This document shows positions 1-5,862 of a stretch of 64,000 nt of DNA, one piece after another. Position 1 is the stretch's first letter. Each line of letters begins with the position of its first letter. The notes under the pieces are model-generated. The model made no database searches, was not told the origin of the DNA, and saw only the letters and a program-made list of their open reading frames with translations. Made by a program: the position numbers and the translations under genes. Source of the stretch: Cyanobacteria bacterium SZAS-4 (GTDB lineage: Bacteria > Cyanobacteriota > Vampirovibrionia > Obscuribacterales > Obscuribacteraceae); assembly GCA_018266255.1 (NCBI GenBank), contig JAFEAT010000011.1:165003-229002 (forward strand), in the 5' to 3' direction.

Positions 1-58
1 ATATTTGCTCGGCGCTATGGGCGGTGCCCGGATCGCGAGAGATTGACTGTCGACCCAG

Positions 59-964
59 TTAGACATGATACTTGCTCCTGTGTTCGACTTGAGTTTTTGA
101 TCTTCTGACTTTGGCAGCTGGTGTCGGCATTGTGGATGAACGTTGAACTTTGCCCGTCTTTCTCTTTTCAAGTAAGCACAGCATGGCCAGGTCGCTCATC
201 TTGCCACCACCTTGAGCTGCAGCGCGCTCCATCCACTTCACTGCTTTCCGTCGATCTTGTGGAACTCCGTTACCTCGACAATAGCGGAGGGCTAATTGAA
301 GTTGCGCCTGGGCGTCTGCGTTTTTTGCCGCAGCGACGTAGAACTTTTCTGACTTGCGTACATCCTGCACCACATTGTCACCGCGCTCATACATCTGAGC
401 TAATGCGATCAACGCCTGGTTGTGATTCTGATTGGCCGCCATACGCAACCAGTAAATGCCGAGAAAGACATCGTGAATCGGATAGTCGCTATCAAGGTAC
501 ATTAGCGCTAGATTATATTGCGACTGGGCAATACCACTTGCTGCGGCGCGTTGATACCACTGAAATGCCTCTTTCAAATTGCGTTCTACACCGAGTCCGA
601 ATTCATGCATAACACCCAGTTCATTTTCGGCTTCGTTTACGCCGTCGGTTGCTGCTTCCAAAAGCAATTCATGCGCCCGCTTCATTACTTCTGGAATACC
701 GGATGCGACATGAATCTGCGCTAAAAACAATTTTGCATGTGGATCTCCACCCTTCGCGGCCTGGTTGAACCAGACTGCTGCCTTGTCATAGTTTTTTGTG
801 TCTGGTGTCACAAATAGCAATCCCGCTTGATAGTGCAAGGCAGGGTCGCTGCTGGTGAGTGCTTTCTCTAGTACATGATTTTTTAGTGTTGATATGTGCT
901 GCTTCGCGAGTTCTCGACGCATCTGCGATTCTCGCGCTTTTAGTCCGCCGTTTTCTCTAAACAT
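59..964 (-). CDS. Sel1-repeat (TPR-like) protein
   Basis: A 301-residue protein made almost entirely of Sel1-like repeats, seen as recurring A-x-W-F/W-x-x-A-A-x-x-G and A-Q-x-x-L-A/G units (for example AVWFNQAAKGGDPHAKLFLA and AFQWYQRAAASGIAQSQYNL). Sel1 repeats form alpha-solenoid scaffolds for protein-protein contacts; the partner here is unknown. The start is placed at the ATG at 964 because GGAGGA lies 6 bases upstream; a longer frame from 1030 would put this Shine-Dalgarno inside the coding sequence. No signal peptide is visible, so it is probably cytoplasmic. The C-terminus is basic (KVRRSKTQVEHRSK). It is divergent from a close Sel1 paralogue at 1290 and shares the family with the gene at 33782-34834. 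Family assignment is secure; function is unknown. Confidence 0.9.
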   Translation of the reverse strand: MFRENGGLKARESQMRRELAKQHISTLKNHVLEKALTSSDPALHYQAGLLFVTPDTKNYDKAAVWFNQAAKGGDPHAKLFLAQIHVASGIPEVMKRAHELLLEAATDGVNEAENELGVMHEFGLGVERNLKEAFQWYQRAAASGIAQSQYNLALMYLDSDYPIHDVFLGIYWLRMAANQNHNQALIALAQMYERGDNVVQDVRKSEKFYVAAAKNADAQAQLQLALRYCRGNGVPQDRRKAVKWMERAAAQGGGKMSDLAMLCLLEKRKTGKVQRSSTMPTPAAKVRRSKTQVEHRSKYHV

Positions 965-1289
965 TGCTACTCCTCCTTGCTCGTTTCCGATGATGCTATT
1001 TTGCGCTTCACCACAAGTAGTGGCGCCCACATATTCGTCAATCGAATGATGTGGTTTTCGCCAATTGGATTCGTTGTAACGAGGATTTGCTTCGATTGGG
1101 TTTATTCCAATCGGACCGCTTCGACGGGTTTATGTTAATCGGGTTGTCCAATCCTTTATAGGCAGGTTCAATTTCAATTCAAAATTCGTAGATGGCGAAA
1201 ACACCAATCGAACTGTGGCAATTCTGGCGTATTGAGAATCTCCGCCGTATCGGAAGCTGAGATAGGAAATACTTTTGGAGGACTGGAAT
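965..1289. promoter_or_regulatory. Divergent intergenic region between two Sel1 genes
   Basis: This 325-bp gap separates the two divergent Sel1-repeat starts and must hold both promoters. No gene was seen in it. At 1054-1072 it carries a stretch that matches 17 of 19 bases of the region over the palindrome upstream of the 5863 gene (5744-5762), so it may be a degenerate copy of the shared TTGACG-N4-CGTCAA site. At 1089-1142 there is an imperfect tandem pair with a 29-bp period. The ribosome binding sites of both genes (971-976 on the minus strand, 1277-1281 on the plus strand) lie at its edges. Regulatory function is inferred from position only. Confidence 0.5.
1089..1142. repeat. Imperfect 29-bp-period tandem pair
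   Basis: Two copies of a 25-26 bp element begin with GCTTCGA, contain GGGTTTAT and end with AATCGG (1089-1114 and 1118-1142). They lie between the two divergent Sel1-repeat genes, so they may be a duplicated regulatory site. Confidence 0.6.
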
Positions 1290-2252
1290 ATGTCAATGCA
1301 AACCTTAATCGGAAACGATCATTCGGATCCGGAAACAAAAATAGTTGGAAATTTGCCGCGCTGTAAAAGCAAACTGTACTCGGGAAAGCCTGATGCTCTT
1401 CGTCGACGCACCATTTTGAGAGCATTAGCAGAGAAGGACGACAACGTTCAATTTCAAGCTGGACTGTTGTATCTGAACCCTTCTTTGATGAGACCAAATC
1501 ATGCGAAAGCTGCAACTTGGTTTCAGAAGTCGGCTCGCAATGGCAATGCGCAAGCTCAGTACAATTTGGGTCTGTTGCACATGTCAGGTAAGGGCGTAAA
1601 AAAGGATCTAAGTATTGCTCTGCACTGGTTTACGCTTGCTGCCAAAGGCGGAGTCGTTGAAGCGCAAAACAATTTAGGTGTCATGTATGAACGCGGTCTG
1701 GGCGTCGAAGCCGATACGAGCAAAGCTTTTTATTGGTTTGAATCTGCTGCGTTGAATGGATTGCCGAAGGCGCAATTCAACCTAGGCTCGATGTACTGCA
1801 TCGGAAAAGATGTGCAGCAAGATTCCGAATACGCCTTTATGTGGTTTCTCAAAGCCGCTAAACAAGGGCATCGAAAGGCTCAATTCAACGTCGCATACGC
1901 GTATGCCAACGGTGTTGGAGTGGCTGCGAATCCTTGGCAAGCCGAGCACTGGTTTGAACAACTGGCCAAAGAAGGAGATGCCAATTTCCAAATTGAACTA
2001 GGTCTTCGTTATTACGCCGGCAACGGAGTGCCGAAAGATTTTGATAAAGCTGCTCACTGGTTGTGTCTCGCCGCCAAGCGAGGTTCGTCGCGTGCTTTGT
2101 ACAACCTGGCAATGTTGCACTTCTCGGGAAAGGCAATGCGCATCAACAAGAAAACAGCGTTGCGTTTGCTTCGCCTGGCTGCTGATCGCGGTTATCCAAA
2201 AGCTCAGGCTTTTCTGCATAGTGCTCAGAACAAAACTAGCGAGCCGCAATAA
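1290..2252 (+). CDS. Sel1-repeat (TPR-like) protein
   Basis: A 320-residue Sel1-repeat protein with a basic N-terminal segment of about 50 residues, then roughly seven repeats of about 36 residues (for example ATWFQKSARNGNAQAQYNLG and YERGLGVEADTSKAFYWFES). No signal peptide is seen. The start is the ATG at 1290, with GGAGG at 1277-1281; the upstream TTG at 1275 would overlap this Shine-Dalgarno. It is more similar in plan to the Sel1 gene at 33782-34834 than to its divergent neighbour: all three carry the phrase YERGLGVE or a near match. Short imperfect repeats follow directly after the stop codon. It is likely a scaffold protein; no specific role can be read from the sequence. Confidence 0.92.
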   Translation: MSMQTLIGNDHSDPETKIVGNLPRCKSKLYSGKPDALRRRTILRALAEKDDNVQFQAGLLYLNPSLMRPNHAKAATWFQKSARNGNAQAQYNLGLLHMSGKGVKKDLSIALHWFTLAAKGGVVEAQNNLGVMYERGLGVEADTSKAFYWFESAALNGLPKAQFNLGSMYCIGKDVQQDSEYAFMWFLKAAKQGHRKAQFNVAYAYANGVGVAANPWQAEHWFEQLAKEGDANFQIELGLRYYAGNGVPKDFDKAAHWLCLAAKRGSSRALYNLAMLHFSGKAMRINKKTALRLLRLAADRGYPKAQAFLHSAQNKTSEPQ

Positions 2253-2303
2253 GGCCAACAAAAGATCACAATGCAAACCAGACAAAAGAACCGCAATGAA
2301 GCC
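2225..2303 (+). repeat. Imperfect repeats across the 3' end of the Sel1 gene
   Basis: CCGCAATAAGGC, containing the stop codon of the Sel1 gene, recurs as CCGCAATGAAGC 47 bp downstream. Between them, segments at 2255-2279 and 2278-2303 resemble each other at about 21 of 26 positions (CC-A-ACAAAAGA-CAATG core, period about 23 bp). The reading frame is not maintained, so this is a DNA-level repeat only. Confidence 0.5.
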
Positions 2304-2342
2304 CCCATTTAATCCCTAAATATTTCGAACAAGGAGTTCACA

Positions 2343-3038
2343 ATGAAATTTCACAAAAAAAAGATAGCTATAACCTTATTTGTACAAGCCGCTCTTCTGC
2401 TTGGAGTGGGAGTTCAACTAAGCGGCGAACCCGCTAATGCTGCGCTTACCGGCTCGATTGTCACGAGCACTGGCGCCGATTTGCCTGCAGAAGCAGTAGC
2501 GCAACATGCGCTTGCGTCTACTGTCAAGTTGTCACTTAGCGATCCCGACGGACGCAACGCCGTTTCTGGAAGTGGATTTTTCATCGCACCAGATATGGTT
2601 GCGACAAATTATCACGTCATAAAAGGAATGGGCGCCGGATACGTAAAGTTCTCTGGTGATGCGAAGCAATATCGTATCGTCAAAGTCGTAGCAAGCGATC
2701 CCGTCAATGACCTGGTCATCCTTTACGTACCTGGAACGAATGCTAAACCGATGGACCTTGATCCACTTCAGCAAAAAATTGGTGAGACTATTTTCGTTGC
2801 TGGCAGTCCGTTGGGTTTAGAAGGGGTCTTTTCACAAGGCGTATTGAGTGCCGTTAGATCAAATGGTGATTTGCAAATTACAGCAAGCATCTCTCACGGG
2901 AATAGTGGTGGACCGGTTCTTGATGGGCAGGGGAATGTAATCGGCATTGTCGAATACACTATTCCATCGGGGCAGAATCTGAATTTCGCCATTCCCGTAA
3001 AACAACTGTTAAACCTGATGAAAATAGCGAATGCTTGA
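2343..3038 (+). CDS. Exported trypsin-like serine protease (S1C/HtrA-like, no PDZ)
   Basis: A 231-residue protein with a signal peptide (basic MKFHKKK, then a hydrophobic stretch to about residue 34) followed by one chymotrypsin-fold protease domain of the HtrA/Deg type. The catalytic triad is visible as His91 (TNYHVI), Asp123 (DPVNDLVIL) and Ser188 (GNSGGPV), and the oxyanion-loop phrase VAGSPLG is present. HtrA proteases normally add one or two PDZ domains after the protease domain; here the protein ends right after the catalytic domain, so it is a minimal form. It should act outside the cytoplasmic membrane on unfolded or specific proteins. The start is supported by AAGGAG at 2331-2336. 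A strong hairpin terminator follows at 3061. It lies in a neighbourhood of exported repeat proteins, some of which could be substrates; that is speculation. Confidence 0.92.
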   Translation: MKFHKKKIAITLFVQAALLLGVGVQLSGEPANAALTGSIVTSTGADLPAEAVAQHALASTVKLSLSDPDGRNAVSGSGFFIAPDMVATNYHVIKGMGAGYVKFSGDAKQYRIVKVVASDPVNDLVILYVPGTNAKPMDLDPLQQKIGETIFVAGSPLGLEGVFSQGVLSAVRSNGDLQITASISHGNSGGPVLDGQGNVIGIVEYTIPSGQNLNFAIPVKQLLNLMKIANA

Positions 3039-3060
3039 TTGCAATGTTCAATAATTTAAA

Positions 3061-3091
3061 CGGGAGCTCACATGTGTGCGCTCCCGTTTTT
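3061..3091 (+). terminator. Rho-independent terminator after the protease gene
   Basis: A perfect 7-bp stem CGGGAGC/GCTCCCG (3061-3067 with 3080-3086) with a 12-base loop is followed by TTTTT. It sits 22 bases after the protease stop codon. Confidence 0.85.
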
Positions 3092-3331
3092 CTGCGATCT
3101 GCGTATAGTTAGGTGTGAAAAACATTGCTGAATCTTATGTCAAGTGTTTCGAATTGATTTTCGTGCCTCAGTTAATGAACTTCCTTCAGATTTTAAGTCG
3201 TGGATATTTAGGCTTGGGTACTGAGCTTTCAATGTTTGATCGACGCTTCTCGAAATACTTCATAGATAGATCATGCTTTGCTGTTATAGAATTCGGATTT
3301 CGAATCAGTCCGCCGAGAACAATGAGGTCGT

Positions 3332-3787
3332 ATGGAAAAACTATTTAGATTGATGCTCGCGATCTTCGCCGTATTTACATTTTTGGTTCCGACCGTTAAT
3401 GCTGCCGACGATCTTAGCGATCAAAAGTATAAAGTTCGAGAATTGCCAGCTGTTAAAGCTGAAAAATCGACAGGCAAAGACCCCAAAATCAAAAATGCGA
3501 AACACGCCAATGCCGTTGCAAAGCCAAAAGCTAATCCAGCAAAGACACGAGCAAGTGGATGGGGCGCATTCCGCGTTTACAACAAGACCGGCTGGTATAT
3601 GGATGTCTATGAAGACGGTTCCTACGTTGGCACAATCTCCCCCTGGAGTTATGCAACGTGGACAGCCTTCGGCAAAACAAGCATGTATTGCAAAGTCGAT
3701 TTCGATAATGGCGATTCGCTCAACTGGGCATACACTGCTGATGTTCAAACTGGCGAAATTGTGTACGCTGCACCGTCCGCATCCTAG
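3332..3787 (+). CDS. Small secreted protein of unknown function
   Basis: A 151-residue protein with a clear signal peptide (MEKLFRLMLAIFAVFTFLVP, cleavage probably after VNA near residue 24). A lysine- and alanine-rich linker of about 45 residues follows, then a compact C-terminal domain of about 75 residues rich in Trp, Tyr and Gly (WGAFRVYNKTGWYMDVYEDG and SYATWTAFGKTSMYC), which reads as an all-beta extracellular fold. The family is not recognised. The start is supported by GAGG at 3323-3326. It has its own terminator at 3824-3853. There is one mature-domain cysteine, so no disulfide is expected. It is likely a periplasmic or surface protein; ligand unknown. Confidence 0.8.
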   Translation: MEKLFRLMLAIFAVFTFLVPTVNAADDLSDQKYKVRELPAVKAEKSTGKDPKIKNAKHANAVAKPKANPAKTRASGWGAFRVYNKTGWYMDVYEDGSYVGTISPWSYATWTAFGKTSMYCKVDFDNGDSLNWAYTADVQTGEIVYAAPSAS

Positions 3788-3823
3788 TACCTGAAGCATC
3801 GCTAAATCAATTCAATCAAGGAG

Positions 3824-3853
3824 AAGCATCGCGATTGCGGTGCTTTTCTTTTT
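3824..3853 (+). terminator. Rho-independent terminator after the small secreted protein
   Basis: The stem AAGCATCGC/GCGGTGCTT (3824-3832 with 3837-3845, one wobble pair) has a GATT tetraloop and is followed by TTCTTTTTG. The 10-mer GAAGCATCGC also occurs 30 bp earlier at 3793-3802. Confidence 0.85.
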
Positions 3854-3882
3854 GTCTAGATGGCGAATCTGCCAATGTGCCT

Positions 3883-3897
3883 TTGACGTTTATGTCA
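3883..3897 (+). promoter_or_regulatory. Palindromic site TTGACG-N4-(C/T)GTCA, copy A
   Basis: TTGACGTTTATGTCA is a one-mismatch form of the inverted repeat TTGACG-TTTT-CGTCAA, 88 bases upstream of the TPR gene start at 3986. The same element precedes the genes at 4912, 5863 and 34834 and lies between 10519 and 10840. It is probably an operator for a dimeric regulator; the regulator is not identified. Confidence 0.6.
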
Positions 3898-3932
3898 TTC
3901 TGTTTTGTCACGCAAAAATCGAGAATGAGTTT

Positions 3933-3952
3933 GTGGATGCAACGTGCACCAC
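3933..3952 (+). promoter_or_regulatory. 5' leader hairpin shared by two TPR genes, copy 1
   Basis: GTGG-A-TGC pairs with GCACCAC around the loop AACGT, giving a 7-bp stem with one bulged A. The same stem with a different loop occurs at 4852-4871 before the paralogous gene, which suggests the structure rather than the loop sequence is kept. Confidence 0.45.
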
Positions 3953-3985
3953 ATAACTAACTCAACATTTTTGGAGAACAAATAT

Positions 3986-4696
3986 ATGAACAAGAACTTT
4001 CAAGCACAAATTCTTTCTGCAATGCTCGTGCTCTCTGCTGCTTCAACAACGGTAGCTCCAGCTTTCGCAGCCGACAACGGTAGTTCGACTACTATCGTGA
4101 CGACTTCAGTTCAAAAGAATGACACTGCACTGATGGATTCAATCGGTGTCTTGCTCAACGCCGGCGACATCAAAGGCGCATATGAAGCCGTCAATAAAGC
4201 TATTCAAGCTAATTCACAAAATGCTACCGCCTACCTTTGCAAATCATGGGTTCTCTACGCCGATTACATGGACTTAAATAAGTGTCTCGAACCAATCAAC
4301 CAGGCTATTGCAATCGCTCCTGACTATGTCGACGCCCACATGTCGAAAGCGAGCGTTTTGAAAATGATGAACGACTGGCGCGGAGCTGCCAAGGAATATG
4401 ATGTAGTGATTTCACTCGATCCAACAAACGAAAGCGCTATGAACAGCAGCATCGCCTGCAAAGCAGACCTCGGCGATTGGTCAGGCTTGATCGAAAACTT
4501 CAAGGTTCAAATCGCAAATGATCCGACCAATGCTCAGGCGTATTTCAACAAAGCATATTGCGAAGCAAAACTCGGTGCCCGTGACGCAGCAATTGCTGAC
4601 TACCAGCAAGCCGAAAAGCTTTTCGTAGCTGCCAACGATACCGACAGAGCGAAAGCTGTAGCAGACGAACTTGCGGATTTCCAAAAATCAGCGTAA
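3986..4696 (+). CDS. Exported TPR protein
   Basis: A 236-residue protein with a signal peptide (MNKNFQAQILSAMLVLSAAS, cleavage after AFA near residue 28) and about five tetratricopeptide repeats (for example AYLCKSWVLYADYMDLNKCL, AQAYFNKAYCEAKLGARDAA). The start is the ATG at 3986 with GGAG at 3973-3976; the longer frame from 3944 has no such signal. It is a paralogue of the next gene at 4912: the same signal-peptide plan, the same repeat order, and similar upstream DNA including the palindrome and a 5' leader hairpin. It is probably a periplasmic protein-binding scaffold. It has its own palindrome-bearing promoter region and a strong terminator, so it is likely a single-gene transcript. Partner unknown. 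Confidence 0.9.
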   Translation: MNKNFQAQILSAMLVLSAASTTVAPAFAADNGSSTTIVTTSVQKNDTALMDSIGVLLNAGDIKGAYEAVNKAIQANSQNATAYLCKSWVLYADYMDLNKCLEPINQAIAIAPDYVDAHMSKASVLKMMNDWRGAAKEYDVVISLDPTNESAMNSSIACKADLGDWSGLIENFKVQIANDPTNAQAYFNKAYCEAKLGARDAAIADYQQAEKLFVAANDTDRAKAVADELADFQKSA

Positions 4697-4713
4697 GTCT
4701 GCGATTGAACGAC

Positions 4714-4756
4714 AAAGAAAAGCGACCCTCCGTCAAAGCGGAGGGTCTTTTCTTTG
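4714..4756 (+). terminator. Rho-independent terminator after the 3986 TPR gene
   Basis: A perfect 9-bp stem GACCCTCCG/CGGAGGGTC (4724-4732 with 4739-4747) is extended by AAAGAAAA on the left pairing with TTTTCTTT on the right, so it could work in both directions. Confidence 0.9.
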
Positions 4757-4801
4757 GCTGAGGTCAGCCCGTGGGGCTTTGGCGAATCGGCCAAATACCA
4801 T

Positions 4802-4816
4802 TTGACGTTTTCGTCA
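4802..4816 (+). promoter_or_regulatory. Palindromic site TTGACG-N4-CGTCA, copy B
   Basis: TTGACGTTTTCGTCA lies 96 bases upstream of the ATG at 4912, at a spacing close to that of copy A from its gene. Its flanks (TT before, TTCTG after) also match copy A. Confidence 0.65.
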
Positions 4817-4851
4817 TTCTGCTTCTCGCGGCGAAAAGCGATTATGAATAT

Positions 4852-4871
4852 GTGGATGCGAGGTGCACCAC
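4852..4871 (+). promoter_or_regulatory. 5' leader hairpin shared by two TPR genes, copy 2
   Basis: GTGG-A-TGC pairs with GCACCAC around the loop GAGGT. It has the same stem as copy 1 at 3933-3952 with a changed loop. It lies about 40 bases upstream of the start codon. Confidence 0.45.
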
Positions 4872-4911
4872 ATACAAAAACTACTCACTTAATCGTAAGG
4901 AAATAAATATC

Positions 4912-5628
4912 ATGAACACTAAATTTCAATCCCAAATCTTGGCTTCAGCACTCGTTCTTGCTTCAACTACAGTTTCTCTTCAACCCTCATTTGCAGCGTC
5001 CAAATCAGTTACAACTGCAATTTCTGCTTCAGCAACCAGCGCCGTCGTGTCCAACGACAATGCACTCTGGGACCAGGTTTGGAAGTTGTTAGACAACGGA
5101 CAAAGCGACGATGCAATGGCTGCCGTTAATCAAGCAATCAAAACTAATTCAAAGAATGCGACAGCTTATGTTCTCAAGACAATCATCATGTACACATTGA
5201 AAGGTGATACTTCCGCCATGCTCGAGCAGGTCAACATCGCTCTTTCTCTCGACCCGAATTATGCTGATGCACTTTATGTGAGAGGCAACGTGTACGAGGC
5301 TATGAGCGACTTGCAAAGCGCCGTGAAAGACTTCGATGCTTGTGTCGCTCTCAATTGCCACGACGTTCAGGCTTTAGACCAGAGCACCAAGATCAAGTTT
5401 CAGTTGAAAGATTGGAGTGGCATGCTGGCAACCACAAACATTGCCATCGCAAACAATAAGGTGGGCGGATACATTTACTTCTACCGCGCCTATGCTGAAT
5501 ATCAGCTTGGACAAACATCAGCGGCCATCAGCGATTTCAAACAAGCCCAAACTATGTTTGTCGCAGAAAGCGATACAACAGACGCTGAACTGGTGTCGAA
5601 GATTTTGACCCAACTACAAGCTGCCTAA
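4912..5628 (+). CDS. Exported TPR protein, paralogue of the preceding gene
   Basis: A 238-residue protein with a signal peptide (MNTKFQSQILASALVLASTT, cleavage after SFA near residue 28) followed by about five TPRs (NATAYVLKTIIMYTLKGDTS, YADALYVRGNVYEAMSDLQS). The start is the ATG at 4912 with AAGGAA at 4897-4902; the longer frame from 4771 begins inside the previous terminator region. Its similarity to the upstream gene in protein plan, palindrome position and leader hairpin shows a tandem gene duplication that included the promoter. It is expected in the periplasm or cell envelope. Role unknown. Confidence 0.9.
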   Translation: MNTKFQSQILASALVLASTTVSLQPSFAASKSVTTAISASATSAVVSNDNALWDQVWKLLDNGQSDDAMAAVNQAIKTNSKNATAYVLKTIIMYTLKGDTSAMLEQVNIALSLDPNYADALYVRGNVYEAMSDLQSAVKDFDACVALNCHDVQALDQSTKIKFQLKDWSGMLATTNIAIANNKVGGYIYFYRAYAEYQLGQTSAAISDFKQAQTMFVAESDTTDAELVSKILTQLQAA

Positions 5629-5648
5629 TCAGGTTTGGGAGAGAGCTG

Positions 5649-5680
5649 AAGGACCCCTCGTGGCTTGCGAGGGGGCCTTT
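5649..5680 (+). terminator. Rho-independent terminator after the 4912 TPR gene
   Basis: The stem AAGG-a-CCCCTCG/CGAGGGG-g-CCTT (5649-5660 with 5668-5679) is very GC-rich. The T tract after it is short (CCTTTAGG), so it is weaker at its 3' side than the neighbouring terminators. Confidence 0.7.
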
Positions 5681-5738
5681 AGGCACCGGGGCTGTTAACT
5701 GCGCTCAAACTCCCTTCTGAGACCAGGTCTTCCCGCTT

Positions 5739-5754
5739 TTGACGTTTTCGTCAA
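5739..5754 (+). promoter_or_regulatory. Palindromic site TTGACG-N4-CGTCAA, copy C
   Basis: A full 16-bp inverted repeat TTGACGTTTTCGTCAA lies 109 bases upstream of the ATG at 5863. A possible -10 box TGTAAT lies at 5800-5805, which would put the site upstream of the promoter core like an activator site. A small hairpin GAGCC-AGTTC-GGCTC at 5821-5835 lies in the leader. Confidence 0.65.
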
Positions 5755-5862
5755 TTGGATGCTGTGGTTTCTGTCAGAGGCACAGAGCTTGATTCTCGCT
5801 GTAATAGAGACATCACCCACGAGCCAGTTCGGCTCCACTAACTAACCCAAAAGGAGTTCACC

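Noticed and set aside
2250..2300. In-frame duplication of the C-terminal peptide NKTSEPQ of the 1290 gene
   Set aside because: The downstream NQTKEPQ-like reading is in a different frame from the gene, so only a DNA-level repeat was kept.
3115..3348. 77-codon plus-strand frame before the small secreted protein
   Set aside because: Starts at a GTG with no good ribosome binding site, covers an intergenic stretch with promoter-like sequence, and overlaps the well-supported gene at 3332.
3883..3897. TTGACG read as a simple -35 box
   Set aside because: No -10 hexamer lies 16-18 bases downstream of any copy, and the second half CGTCAA is conserved, which a -35 box would not need.
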